Origin: Gammaproteobacteria bacterium
GTDB lineage: Bacteria > Pseudomonadota > Gammaproteobacteria > JAJDOJ01
Assembly (NCBI GenBank): GCA_022340215.1
Contig: JAJDOJ010000059.1
Span: forward strand, 1 to 33,659
DNA: 33,659 nt
Direction: 5' to 3'
Shown here: positions 1 through 8,022 of the stretch, one piece after another
How the letters are laid out: each line of letters starts with the position of its first letter
Position numbering within the stretch: position 1 is the stretch's first letter
Program-made: the position numbers and the translations under genes
Notes under the pieces: model-generated
Databases searched by the model: none
What the model was told of the DNA's origin: nothing
What the model saw: only the letters and a program-made list of their open reading frames with translations

Positions 1-124
1 CTTTCTGATCCGTGTGGCGGGCAAGCGGCTCACCGGGGCGAACCAGCTGCGCATCAAGTTACCTCGGCAGCATCTCCATCCCGAGGTGTGGCACGACTGG
101 TTGGCTTTGAGCCAACCTGCCTGA
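1..124 (+). CDS. 3' end of a truncated gene, possibly a transposase
   Basis: An open frame enters from the left edge and stops with TGA at 122-124, giving about 40 residues (FLIRVAGKRLTGANQ... ending WLALSQPA). The spacing of hydrophobic and basic residues recalls the C-terminal tail of DDE transposases such as IS1380 group members, but there is no catalytic residue in view, so this is a guess. Its position next to a palindromic repeat and a 7-bp hairpin would suit the edge of an insertion sequence. The start and most of the gene lie outside the window. Confidence 0.4.
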   Translation, partial: FLIRVAGKRLTGANQLRIKLPRQHLHPEVWHDWLALSQPA

Positions 125-176
125 GCCCGGATCGAGCAACGAACCCGCACCGCCAACGGCCTGCCATCAACAGGCC

Positions 177-196
177 GACGGGCGGTTCTGCCCGTC
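177..196 (+). terminator. GC-rich hairpin after the left-edge gene
   Basis: A perfect 7-bp inverted repeat, GACGGGC and GCCCGTC, flanks a 6-base loop about 50 bases after the stop codon of the left-edge gene. No T-run follows. It could be a weak terminator or part of an insertion-sequence end. Confidence 0.35.
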
Positions 197-226
197 GCAC
201 GGGAAAAGGGAGAAAAGTAGGCTCTT

Positions 227-385
227 AGGCGATTGCCGGAAAATGGCATACCAGATTGCGCCGGATTTTCGTTCGTCATCAAGGCGCGACAACAGGCGCA
301 TAGTCAAACTATGTCACTGTTGTCGCAACACAGAGGACGGACGAAAAGACAAGCAGAATGGTATGTCATTTGACAGAAATCGCCT
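227..385 (+). repeat. Palindromic MITE-like element, copy 1
   Basis: This 159-bp imperfect palindrome begins AGGCGATTGCCGGAAAATGG and ends TTTGACAGAAATCGCCT. The terminal inverted repeat matches at about 21 of 26 positions. The inner arms also pair: GCGACAACAG with CTGTTGTCGC (perfect), and an apical stem CATAGT/ACTATG. It is flanked by TT on both sides where the other copies have TA. It lies between the left-edge gene and the thioredoxin gene. The last 17 bases contain TTGACA, a perfect -35 box, but no -10 box is seen 16-18 bases further on. Confidence 0.9.
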
Positions 386-592
386 TATCGCTTGAGAACG
401 CGGCTTGTCGTCATCGCCTTGGTTACAATTTTGCCATCGGAGCGGCGGAAATGACTGTGGCACGGCGATTATTCTGTCCCTATTGGTCCCGACTCCGGAA
501 GCGAAGGCTACTTGCAGGATTTAGGTAATAATAAGGGTAGCATCCCGGTGTCCAGACGGTGTCTGGAGCTGATGTCTGACGAGGAGGAGACA
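386..592 (+). other. Leader region of the thioredoxin gene
   Basis: No gene is seen in these 207 bases. A perfect dyad, TCCAGAC-GGT-GTCTGGA, lies at 551-567, about 25 bases before the start codon, and could be an operator or a small hairpin. An AT-rich patch around 520-536 could hold a -10 box, but no convincing promoter pair was found. Confidence 0.35.
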
Positions 593-1654
593 ATGGAGAC
601 GATGCAACGAGGAGTGCGATGGTCCATGTCGGCCGCGATCATCTGGCTGACCACACCCGTACTGGCGACGGTAGGCGACCACTTCGATATTGCGGAGATC
701 GACGATACTCCGAGGATACGGGATATCGAATATCCTGACTGGTTCAAGAATTCCTTTCTTGATCTCCCGGATGATCTGCAGGAGTCCCTGCAGTCGGGGA
801 AGACCGGCCTGATGGTCTACTTCGGGCAGAAGCACTGTGCCTACTGCGAGGCCCTGATGGAGGTCAATTTCGGCCGTGAGGAAGATATCGTCAAGTATAC
901 GCAGACCAATTTCGATGTCGTTCCGATCGACATCTGGGGGGCCCGTGAAGTTACCGACCTTAAAGGGGAGGTGCTGACGGAAACCAAATACGCGGAGCGC
1001 GAGGGAACAAATTTCACACCGTCGATCATCTTCTACGACAGGGCCGGCGAGGAGGCGCTGAGACTGCGCGGATACTATCCACCCTACAAGTTTCGTGCGG
1101 CGCTGGAATACGTGGTCGACGGGTATTACAGACAGGAGTCATTGCGCTCATATCTGGCCAGGGCCGATCCGCCGCCCAAGTTCGACGTCGGGGAGATGAT
1201 CTCGGAGCCGTATTTCGAGAACCCGCCCTACGCGCTGGACCGTACCCGTTTCGCAGGGGAGAAACCTTTGCTGGTGTTGTTCGAGCAGCGGGAATGTCAT
1301 GCCTGCGACATCCTGCACACCGAACCGCTCGCCGACCCGGAGACCCGGCAGTTGCTACAGGATTTCAACGTCGTGCAACTGGACATGTGGTCGGATACTC
1401 CCGTGATTACTCCGAGCGGGGAGCGGAAGACGGCCAATCAGTGGGCGCAGGAACTGGGACTTTTCTATGCACCGTCGCTGGTGTTTTTTGACGAGGGCGG
1501 TTCCGAGGTGTTCCGGCTGGATTCCGTCGCCAGAATCTACCGCCTGAGGGGGGCACTGCAGTACGTCCTGGAAAAGGCATACCAGGAGTATCCGACCTTC
1601 CAGCGATGGCGCGAAGCTCAGCCCGCCGGGGAGCGAGACCGGGGTTCGGTATAG
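593..1654 (+). CDS. Periplasmic tandem thioredoxin-like protein (SoxW-like)
   Basis: The protein of 353 residues has an N-terminal signal peptide (basic start, hydrophobic stretch about residues 12-25, likely cut after VLA). Two thioredoxin-like domains follow, each with a CxxC redox site: CAYC at residues 82-85 and CHAC at 235-238. Each domain later has a cis-proline-type segment (TPSIIFYD and APSLVFFD) and an ALEYV/ALQYV helix, so it looks like an internal duplication. SoxW-type thioredoxins are periplasmic dithiol/disulfide proteins often found in sulfur oxidisers. I infer a similar thiol-disulfide role with unknown partners. I chose ATG 593 because GAGGAGG at 581-587 precedes it and it puts the signal peptide at the N-terminus; an upstream ATG at 512 would bury the signal. 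A strong terminator follows, so it is probably monocistronic. Confidence 0.85.
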   Translation: METMQRGVRWSMSAAIIWLTTPVLATVGDHFDIAEIDDTPRIRDIEYPDWFKNSFLDLPDDLQESLQSGKTGLMVYFGQKHCAYCEALMEVNFGREEDIVKYTQTNFDVVPIDIWGAREVTDLKGEVLTETKYAEREGTNFTPSIIFYDRAGEEALRLRGYYPPYKFRAALEYVVDGYYRQESLRSYLARADPPPKFDVGEMISEPYFENPPYALDRTRFAGEKPLLVLFEQRECHACDILHTEPLADPETRQLLQDFNVVQLDMWSDTPVITPSGERKTANQWAQELGLFYAPSLVFFDEGGSEVFRLDSVARIYRLRGALQYVLEKAYQEYPTFQRWREAQPAGERDRGSV

Positions 1655-1662
1655 GGGAAAAG

Positions 1663-1695
1663 AAAAGGCCCGTGTGGATCGCACACGGGCCTTTT
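1663..1695 (+). terminator. Bidirectional rho-independent terminator
   Basis: A perfect 14-bp stem (AAAAGGCCCGTGTG paired with CACACGGGCCTTTT) surrounds a 5-base loop. The arms begin with an A-run and end with a T-run, so it can work on both strands. It sits 9 bases after the thioredoxin stop and 20 bases past the end of the minus-strand gene, and so serves two converging genes. Confidence 0.9.
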
Positions 1696-1715
1696 CGGGC
1701 AGCGGAGGGGGCTGC

Positions 1716-2282
1716 TTACTTCTCTTCTGCGACAACGTCCTTTTCTGCGGCAACGTCGGCCAGGGCAATACGGTCTTCGCGTGCCTTGCGATAGGTCTCT
1801 ATCTGGGCCTCACGCTCGGCGCGGATCTTGTCCCTCTCTTCCTGCATGGCCTGGACGCGGGCTTCCATCCGTTCGCGTTCGCTGGCCATGAAGGCCTCGA
1901 TCGCTTCGCGGTCCCTGGTGATCATGACCTCGGGAGCGAAAGCGGCCGGGGGGAACTCAGGCATGTTCTTGGCGTACGCTTCGAAGGCCTTGCGTTGTGC
2001 TTCGATCGCCTCGCCCTGATCCTGAACCGCGTACACCGGGTCACGGCGCTGATCGCGGCGACGAGTTTTCTGGCCTACATCGCAGCCGGCTGGCTGCTGT
2101 TCACGGGTGAGGCGTTGTTGTCGCTGCTCATCGCGACCGCGGGATACGCCCTGTTCCGATTCTTCCGGCTGATCTCGATCGCCTTGGCGCGTCGCTCGTT
2201 GCTTGACCGGCCGGGGTATCGGGAGACCTTTTCCGTTCTCGACGCAGAACTCGAAAAGCGCGATCGCGCGGCGGTACTCCAC
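1716..2282 (-). CDS. Charged coiled-coil protein, N-terminal part doubtful
   Basis: The frame encodes 188 residues from ATG 2282. The C-terminal half, about residues 85-188, is convincing: it is rich in Glu, Arg, Lys and Ala, looks like long helix or coiled coil (RERMEARVQAMQEERDKIRA region), and has a high third-position GC by eye. The first 80 residues are Arg/Gln-rich and look like the mirror image of a hydrophobic protein on the other strand, which has the better third-position GC there. The true start may therefore be near 2036 (an in-frame GTG, giving about 106 residues), or the gene may have lost its 5' end. No family recognised. It converges on the thioredoxin gene and shares its terminator. 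Confidence 0.5.
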   Translation of the reverse strand: MEYRRAIALFEFCVENGKGLPIPRPVKQRATRQGDRDQPEESEQGVSRGRDEQRQQRLTREQQPAGCDVGQKTRRRDQRRDPVYAVQDQGEAIEAQRKAFEAYAKNMPEFPPAAFAPEVMITRDREAIEAFMASERERMEARVQAMQEERDKIRAEREAQIETYRKAREDRIALADVAAEKDVVAEEK

Positions 2283-2330
2283 GACATCGCGGAGCGTTTG
2301 GGCAGAGGGCCCGCAGAGGGCGGCCGGTAG
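1992..2330 (+). other. Possible 3' fragment of a small membrane protein gene
   Basis: From about 2030 to the TAG at 2328-2330 the plus strand reads as a plausible protein. It has two hydrophobic helices (TALIAATSFLAY... and LLSLLIATAGYALF...), then a charged tail with RDRAAVLHDIAERLG. About 80% of its codons end in G or C, against roughly 65% for the opposing minus frame. There is no ATG start. TTG 1992 or CTG 2016 are the nearest options, and the frame upstream of them is the antisense of the coiled-coil gene. It may be a gene that lost its 5' end at a rearrangement, or a chance antisense frame. Confidence 0.3.
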
Positions 2331-2348
2331 GTTGTTCGCCGCCTTCGC

Positions 2349-2756
2349 TCAGGGCGGATGCGAGGTCGCCGATGTCGATTGCCATGCGGCGATGGCGAAC
2401 AGGAACCAGGCGACGATAAGGGCCGTCCCGCCGAAGGGTGTGACCGCGCCCCAGGCCCTCACGCCCGTGATGCTCAGCACATACAGGCTGCCCGAGAACA
2501 GCAGGACGCCGAGTCCCATCAGGACGCCGGACCAGGTCAGCAGGGTCGAGGGACCGATCCATCGCAGGGTGAGCCCGATCAGCACGAGCCCCAGGGCATG
2601 GAGCATGTGGTACTGCACGCCGGTCTGAAACACCGCGTGCATGTCCCCGGCGAGTCTCGACTTCAGGGCGTGCGCACCGAAGGCGCCCATGGCGACGCCC
2701 AACGCGGCAAGCGACGCACCCAGCGTGACGAAGGGTCCGGCCATGGCGGGGTTCAT
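2349..2756 (-). CDS. DUF423 family small membrane protein (YgdD-like)
   Basis: The protein has 135 residues, the usual size for DUF423, and four predicted membrane helices. The family signature is clear: an N-terminal [19 protein letters not shown] segment followed by [15 protein letters not shown]. Its function is unknown in any organism I can name. The ATG overlaps the acnA stop in an ATGA arrangement (2753-2756), so the two genes are probably transcribed together and translationally coupled. Pairing with acnA looks incidental, as nothing in the sequence links it to the TCA cycle. Confidence 0.9.
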   Translation of the reverse strand: MNPAMAGPFVTLGASLAALGVAMGAFGAHALKSRLAGDMHAVFQTGVQYHMLHALGLVLIGLTLRWIGPSTLLTWSGVLMGLGVLLFSGSLYVLSITGVRAWGAVTPFGGTALIVAWFLFAIAAWQSTSATSHPP

Positions 2757-5413
2757 GCAGCCAGTTGGCGAAGGACGTACTGCAGGATGCCGCCGTTTCG
2801 GTAGTACGCTACCTCCTGCGGTGTGTCGATGCGCACCCGGGCGGTGAATCTCCGTGAATCACCGGTGGTACCGGTCACGGCGACTTCAACCTCGGCGCCG
2901 GAGCCTGCCTCCAGCCCCTCGATGTCGAAGGTCTCCAGGCCGGTCAGTCCGAGCGACTCTGCGTCGTCACCTTCCCGGAACTGCAGCGGCAGGATACCCA
3001 TACCGACCAGGTTCGAACGATGGATCCGCTCGTAACTCTCCGCGATGACCGCACGGACGCCGAGCAATCTCGGTCCCTTGGCGGCCCAGTCGCGCGATGA
3101 GCCCGATCCGTACTCTCTGCCCGCGATGAGTAGGGTCGGCGTGCCTTCGGACTGATACCGCATGGCGGCGTCGTAGATGGACATCAGTTCACCGGAGGGC
3201 TGATATTTGGTCACGCCCCCCTCGGTCCCCGGTGCCATCAGGTTCCGCAACCGGATATTGGCAAAGGTACCTCGCATCATCACCTCGTGGTTGCCGCGCC
3301 GGGAACCGTACGAATTGAAGTCTTTCGGGGCGATCCCCCGCTCCTGCAGATAGATCCCGGCCGGGCTGTCGGCCTTGATCGCGCCGGCGGGTGAGATATG
3401 GTCCGTGGTGACCGAGTCGCCGAGCAGTGCGAGGACCCTTGCGCCGCGGATGTCGGACATGGGAGCCGGTTCAAGGGTCATCCCATCGAAATAGGGCGGG
3501 TTGTTGACGTAGGTGGAGTCGCCCCAGCCGTATAGTCGTTCCGAGCCGGAGGCCAGTTCCGCCCAGTGTGCGTCGCCGCTGAACACATTACGGTAGGACT
3601 CGCTGAACTGACCCCTGGTGACGGCCTGTCCGATCGCGGCGGAGACCTCATCGTGACCGGGCCAGATATCGCGCAGGTACACGGGGTTCCCGTCCACGTC
3701 CTGGCCCAGCGGTTCATTGTAAAGGTCGATGTCCATTCTGCCCGCGATGGCGTAGGCGACGACCAGGGGCGGGGAGGCGAGGAAGTTCATTCGGACCTCG
3801 GCGTGTACCCGGCCCTCGAAGTTTCGGTTGCCGGACAGTACAGAGGCGACACTCAGGTCCCCCTTGCGGATCGCGTCGCTCACCGGCGGCGGAAGCGGGC
3901 CCGAGTTGCCGATGCAGGTCGTGCATCCGTAGCCGACGACGTTGAATCCGAGACTGCGCAGACTATCCATGACGCCGGCGTGCTCGAGGTAGCCGGTCAC
4001 GACCTTGGACCCCGGCGCCAGCGAGGTCTTCACCCAGGGCTTGACACCCAGCCCGCGTTCGGCGGCCTTCTTCGCCAGCAATCCGGCGCCCATCATGACC
4101 GAGGGGTTGGACGTATTGGTGCAGGAGGTGATCGCCGCGATCACCACCGCGCCGTCACCGATCTCCACCGGTTTTCCGTTGATTTCTACGCGGACCGGTC
4201 CCTTGCCGGTGATGCCTCGGTCCTGCTTGAGGGACTGGAGCGCGTCGCGAAACATCTCCGCCGAGCGCCGCAGTGGCATGCGGTCCTGGGGGCGTCTGGG
4301 CCCGGCAAGCGCCGGCTCCACCTGCGAAAGATCCAGTTCCAAGACCTCGCTGTAGGTCGCTTCCGGCGTGTCGTCGTCTCGCCACATCCCTTGTGTCCTG
4401 GCGTAGGTTTCCACCAGGGCGATCTGCGATTCGGGGCGGGCGGACAGACGCAGGTAGCGCAGTGTCTCCACGTCGATCGGAAAGATGCCGCAGGTGGCGC
4501 CGTACTCCGGTGCCATATTGGCGATCGTGGCGCGGTCGGCCAGCGGCAGATGGTCGAGACCGGGACCGAAGAACTCGACGAACTTGCCCACTACACCGTG
4601 TTCCCTCAGCATTTCCACGATCCTGAGGACGAGGTCCGTGGCCGTGGCCCCCTCCGGCAGCCTACCCTCGATCCGGACGCCCACGACCCGCGGGATGAGC
4701 ATCGAGATGGGCTGACCCAGCATGGACGCCTCGGCTTCGATGCCGCCGACTCCCCAGCCGAGCACGCCGATCCCGTTGATCATCGTGGTGTGGGAATCGG
4801 TGCCGACGACCGTATCCGGAAAGGCCTCTTTCACGCCATCGCGGTCCTGTGTGAAAACGACCCGGGCCAGATATTCCAGGTTGACCTGGTGGACGATCCC
4901 GGTATCGGGTGGAACGACCTTGAAGTTGGAAAAGGCGTTCTGCCCCCATTTCAGGAAGGCATAGCGTTCGCGGTTGCGACTGAACTCGAGGTCTGAGTTG
5001 GTCCTGATAGACATCTCGGACCCGAAGCTGTCGACCTGAACGGAGTGGTCGATCACCAGTTCCGCCGGTTGCAGCGGGTTGATCCGGTCGGGATCACCGC
5101 CGAGGCGCTGCATGGCGTCGCGCATCGCGGCCAGATCGACCACCGCGGGGACCCCGGTAAAGTCCTGCATCAGGACGCGGGCCGGACGGAACGCGATCTC
5201 GCGGGGTTTTTCCTGGCTGGGGTCCCAGCGAAGCAGCGACTCGATGTCTTCGCGCGTCACCGTCTCCCCGTCTTCGTGCCTCAGGAGGTTCTCGAGCAGT
5301 ATCTTGATGGAGTAGGGCAGTGTCTCGACCCCTGGCAGGGTTGAGATCCGCTGGATCTGCCAGGTCTCGCCGCCCGCGTCCAGGTGTTCTGACGTGTCGA
5401 AGGATTGGGTCAT
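2753..5413 (-). CDS. acnA: Aconitate hydratase A
   Basis: AcnA interconverts citrate and isocitrate in the cytosol as part of the TCA cycle, using a [4Fe-4S] cluster. The protein has 886 residues, close to the 891 of the E. coli enzyme. The three cluster cysteines are visible at C431 (SCTNTSNP motif) and at C497 and C500 (CTTCIGNSG). The C-terminal swivel domain has [12 protein letters not shown] and [20 protein letters not shown], which are substrate-binding motifs. The family also includes iron regulatory protein 1 in animals and 2-methylaconitate enzymes; the length and motifs favour AcnA. It starts at ATG 5413, about 24 bases after a 9-bp hairpin, and is coupled to the DUF423 gene downstream. 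Confidence 0.97.
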   Translation of the reverse strand: MTQSFDTSEHLDAGGETWQIQRISTLPGVETLPYSIKILLENLLRHEDGETVTREDIESLLRWDPSQEKPREIAFRPARVLMQDFTGVPAVVDLAAMRDAMQRLGGDPDRINPLQPAELVIDHSVQVDSFGSEMSIRTNSDLEFSRNRERYAFLKWGQNAFSNFKVVPPDTGIVHQVNLEYLARVVFTQDRDGVKEAFPDTVVGTDSHTTMINGIGVLGWGVGGIEAEASMLGQPISMLIPRVVGVRIEGRLPEGATATDLVLRIVEMLREHGVVGKFVEFFGPGLDHLPLADRATIANMAPEYGATCGIFPIDVETLRYLRLSARPESQIALVETYARTQGMWRDDDTPEATYSEVLELDLSQVEPALAGPRRPQDRMPLRRSAEMFRDALQSLKQDRGITGKGPVRVEINGKPVEIGDGAVVIAAITSCTNTSNPSVMMGAGLLAKKAAERGLGVKPWVKTSLAPGSKVVTGYLEHAGVMDSLRSLGFNVVGYGCTTCIGNSGPLPPPVSDAIRKGDLSVASVLSGNRNFEGRVHAEVRMNFLASPPLVVAYAIAGRMDIDLYNEPLGQDVDGNPVYLRDIWPGHDEVSAAIGQAVTRGQFSESYRNVFSGDAHWAELASGSERLYGWGDSTYVNNPPYFDGMTLEPAPMSDIRGARVLALLGDSVTTDHISPAGAIKADSPAGIYLQERGIAPKDFNSYGSRRGNHEVMMRGTFANIRLRNLMAPGTEGGVTKYQPSGELMSIYDAAMRYQSEGTPTLLIAGREYGSGSSRDWAAKGPRLLGVRAVIAESYERIHRSNLVGMGILPLQFREGDDAESLGLTGLETFDIEGLEAGSGAEVEVAVTGTTGDSRRFTARVRIDTPQEVAYYRNGGILQYVLRQLAA

Positions 5414-5437
5414 GTCTCGTTTTCCGGTTCTGGGGAC

Positions 5438-5468
5438 GGCGCCTGGACGAAACCCTCAACCAGGCGCC
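5438..5468 (-). promoter_or_regulatory. Hairpin in the acnA leader
   Basis: A perfect 9-bp inverted repeat (GGCGCCTGG and CCAGGCGCC) with a 13-base loop lies between hflD and acnA, 24 bases upstream of the acnA ATG on the minus strand. There is no T-run on the acnA side. It may be a terminator remnant for hflD or a leader structure for acnA. Confidence 0.45.
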
Positions 5469-5528
5469 GATAGAGGCCGGAAGGATAAACCAGCTGCCCG
5501 GCGCATGCACGGGTCCCTTTTTACAAGG

Positions 5529-6164
5529 CTATCCGGTTTCCGGGGACAGCAGCGCCCCGGCGCTCCTGCGCATGGCGCCACGTTCGAGGAGTAGCCGCCA
5601 TCGGCTCCCGCCGGCCTGCCGCCATAGCACGGCGGCCCGAATGGCGCAGAGCAGCATCGCGCGGATACGGCTGGCATTGTCCGGGTTGGCGAGGACGTCC
5701 TGGTCGCCCTTGACCATGATCCGGGGGCCCAGGCTGCTGATCGTCTCGCGGTAGATCTCGGCCAGACGCGCGATCGTGTTCGCATGAGTCGGACCGAAAT
5801 ACTCGAGCGTCGCCGCGGCTCCCTCGATGCCGGCGCGCAACGCCTCGAGGTTTTTCGAGCGCCGCGCGAGTTTACGTTCCAGGAACAGTATTGTCACTGC
5901 GTACCGCGCCTGTTCGATCGCCTCCTGTCCCTCCTGACGTGCCAGCGCGGCATCGAGGGCACGCAGACCGGGGCGGATGCCTGCGAGCCCACCGTAGACT
6001 TCGGCGTAGCTCGAAGCGTCGAACTGAAACAGGCTGCGTATACAGGGGTCGAAGGCCGCCTCGTCGATGCGCCCCGACCAGGCGATGGAGGATACCTGCC
6101 CGATGGCCTGATACAGTCCAGCCAGGGCGATGGTTCGGTTCTCGACCGTGCGGTTGTCACCCAT
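5529..6164 (-). CDS. hflD: High frequency lysogenization protein HflD homolog
   Basis: The protein of 211 residues matches HflD in size (213 in E. coli) and sequence pattern: NRTIALAGLYQAIGQV at the N-terminus, a central ARYAVTILFLERKLARR helix and LAEIYRETISSLGPRIMVKGDQ. HflD is an all-helical protein loosely attached to the inner membrane; in E. coli it affects phage lambda CII stability, and its native role is unclear. I chose ATG 6164 because homologs begin just there; a longer frame reaching 6281 lies inside mnmA. It starts 2 bases after the mnmA stop, the usual mnmA-hflD pairing. The purB gene that often follows is replaced here by acnA. Confidence 0.92.
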   Translation of the reverse strand: MGDNRTVENRTIALAGLYQAIGQVSSIAWSGRIDEAAFDPCIRSLFQFDASSYAEVYGGLAGIRPGLRALDAALARQEGQEAIEQARYAVTILFLERKLARRSKNLEALRAGIEGAAATLEYFGPTHANTIARLAEIYRETISSLGPRIMVKGDQDVLANPDNASRIRAMLLCAIRAAVLWRQAGGSRWRLLLERGAMRRSAGALLSPETG

Positions 6165-6166
6165 TT

Positions 6167-7330
6167 CTATGGGACCACGGGCGTGGTGTCGCCAATCACC
6201 CCGCCACCGAGACAGGTGTCTCCCTGATAGGCGACGACGAACTGCCCCGGGGCGACGGACCGCTGGGGCGAGTCGAAGCAAACCTCGATCGAGCCGCCGC
6301 TTGCGCTGTTCAGCGTACTGGGCTCAACCGGTTGCCGGTGGCGAATCCGGGTGCGGCAGCGCAACGGAAACGTGGGCGGGTTTTCCGCGATCCAGTGCCA
6401 GTCCTGTGCAATCAATCGGCTGCGGTACAGCGCCGGGTGATCACTTCCCTGGGCGACGATCAGCCGGTTGTTCCTCGTATCCTTTTCGACCACGTACCAG
6501 GGCGCCTCACCCGCACCGCGTCGTCCGCCGATGCCCAGACCCTTGCGCTGGCCGATGGTGTGAAACATCAGGCCCGCGTGACGACCCAGCGTATCACCCT
6601 CCGTGGAGACAATCTCACCGGGCTCTCCGCGCAAATACTTGCCCAGAAACCGCCGGAATCGACGTTCTCCGACAAAACAGATCCCGGTGCTGTCCCTGCG
6701 GTCGTGGTTCGGCAGTCCTGCCTCCCGGGCCAGGATCCGGACCTGACGCTTTTCCAGATCTCCCAGGGGGAATAGCGCGCGGTCCAGTTGCGGACCGGAC
6801 AGGGCATGCAGGAAATAGCTCTGGTCCTTGTCCCCGTCGAGTCCCTTGAGCAACCGCACGCCCTGATGCGTGCGGTTCAGCCTGGCATAGTGGCCGGTCG
6901 CGATGAGTTGCGCGCCGCGCGCCAGGGCGTGATCGAGAAAGACGCGGAACTTGATCTCGGTGTTGCACAGGACGTCCGGGTTCGGCGTCCGACCGGCCCG
7001 GTACCCGGCCAGAAAGGTCTCGAATACGCGGTCCCAGTACTCGGCTGAGAAGTTCACGCTATCCAGGGGAATGCCGAGGCGGTCGCTGGCTGCGCGCGCC
7101 GACCGTAGATCCTCGCGGGCGGCGCAGTGGTCCTGTGAATCGTCCTCTTCCCAGTTCTTCATAAACAGGCCGCGTACCCGGTAGCCCTGACGTTGCAGCA
7201 AGAGGGCAGCGACCGCTGAGTCCACACCCCCCGACATGCCGACCGTCACGTCAGCGCGGGAAGATCCGTCGAGCGGGGAAGCGGTCGCAGTGGTGTGCGG
7301 TGTCGGGAAGTCCTCTTGCAGGGTCTGCAT
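6167..7330 (-). CDS. mnmA: tRNA-specific 2-thiouridylase MnmA
   Basis: MnmA places the sulfur of 2-thiouridine at U34 of tRNAs for Lys, Glu and Gln, taking sulfur from the Tus relay. The 387-residue protein has the PP-loop SGGVDS at residues 33-38, which binds ATP, and the two catalytic cysteines C122 (LCNTEIKF) and C218 (GICFVGER). The GHYARL and KDQSYFLH segments are also typical. About 25 residues precede the usual N-terminus, so the start at 7330 may be slightly upstream of the real one. It is the first gene of a minus-strand unit with hflD and is divergent from clpS. Confidence 0.96.
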   Translation of the reverse strand: MQTLQEDFPTPHTTATASPLDGSSRADVTVGMSGGVDSAVAALLLQRQGYRVRGLFMKNWEEDDSQDHCAAREDLRSARAASDRLGIPLDSVNFSAEYWDRVFETFLAGYRAGRTPNPDVLCNTEIKFRVFLDHALARGAQLIATGHYARLNRTHQGVRLLKGLDGDKDQSYFLHALSGPQLDRALFPLGDLEKRQVRILAREAGLPNHDRRDSTGICFVGERRFRRFLGKYLRGEPGEIVSTEGDTLGRHAGLMFHTIGQRKGLGIGGRRGAGEAPWYVVEKDTRNNRLIVAQGSDHPALYRSRLIAQDWHWIAENPPTFPLRCRTRIRHRQPVEPSTLNSASGGSIEVCFDSPQRSVAPGQFVVAYQGDTCLGGGVIGDTTPVVP

Positions 7331-7667
7331 CTATCGGGTCCATCGAATCCGTATGGGACCGGGGAAGCGGTATCTCGGGTCGGGGCCCATCATAGCCGAT
7401 CGCGTCGGTCCGATCGACGCGCAAGGGTGGGCACTGCGGAACCCGGAGCCGGTTTCCCCGACTAACAGTCTGGGGAGTGAAGTGCGAGGTGGACTCGGTC
7501 GGCTTCGGGACGCAAGCCGCCTGAAGAGTGGAAATTTCTGAATTTACTTGCAGTTGCATCTGCCTGCCGGAGTGGGTCGCCGCAGAGCGGTCCGGGCGAC
7601 CGGACGGTGCTCCCCTGTCGGTATATAATCAGTCCGAAGGGGCGAGACGAAATCTTTCTTAGGTGTA
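7331..7667. other. Divergent mnmA-clpS intergenic region
   Basis: These 337 bases separate divergent genes and hold no convincing gene. A TATAAT box at 7624-7629, about 38 bases before the clpS ATG, is a likely -10 element for clpS. The matching -35 position (around 7601-7606) is poor. No clear promoter for mnmA was recognised. Confidence 0.4.
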
Positions 7668-7991
7668 ATGAGCGGCAAGGATACGCAAATTCAGTCGGGT
7701 GTGGATTTCGAGGTCCAGGAGTCCCGACCCAAGGTCAAACAACCGCGTATGTACAAGGTCGTCCTTGTGAACGACGACTACACGCCGATGGAATTCGTCG
7801 TATACATACTCGAGAACTTCTTCCGTATGAACCGGGAAAAGGCAACGAGGATCATGTTGCACGTTCACACCCGCGGTAAAGGGATCTGCGGGGTGTACAC
7901 CCGGGAGATTGCAGAGACCAAGGTGGCCCAGGTCAACGAATACTCGAGGGCCAACAATCATCCCTTGCTGTGCGCCATGGAAGAGGCATAG
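7668..7991 (+). CDS. clpS: ClpS adaptor for N-end rule degradation
   Basis: ClpS binds proteins with destabilising N-terminal residues and hands them to ClpA. The protein has 107 residues: a flexible N-terminal tail of about 30, then the conserved core with [15 protein letters not shown] (substrate pocket residues N and D), [19 protein letters not shown] and a C-terminal [13 protein letters not shown] 7668 follows AGGTG. It precedes clpA by 31 bases, the standard operon order. Confidence 0.96.
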   Translation: MSGKDTQIQSGVDFEVQESRPKVKQPRMYKVVLVNDDYTPMEFVVYILENFFRMNREKATRIMLHVHTRGKGICGVYTREIAETKVAQVNEYSRANNHPLLCAMEEA

Positions 7992-8022
7992 CGGGGCGGA
8001 GACCAAAGACTGACATACTATT

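Noticed and set aside
227-385. CRISPR-like array
   Set aside because: The repeats are long, palindromic and kilobases apart, with no spacers and no cas genes.
512-592. Upstream ATG for the double-thioredoxin gene
   Set aside because: It would bury the signal peptide and lacks the good ribosome-binding site that precedes 593.
3566-4996. 476-codon open frame on the plus strand
   Set aside because: It is the antisense of acnA, which has all catalytic motifs. Long antisense frames are common in GC-rich DNA.
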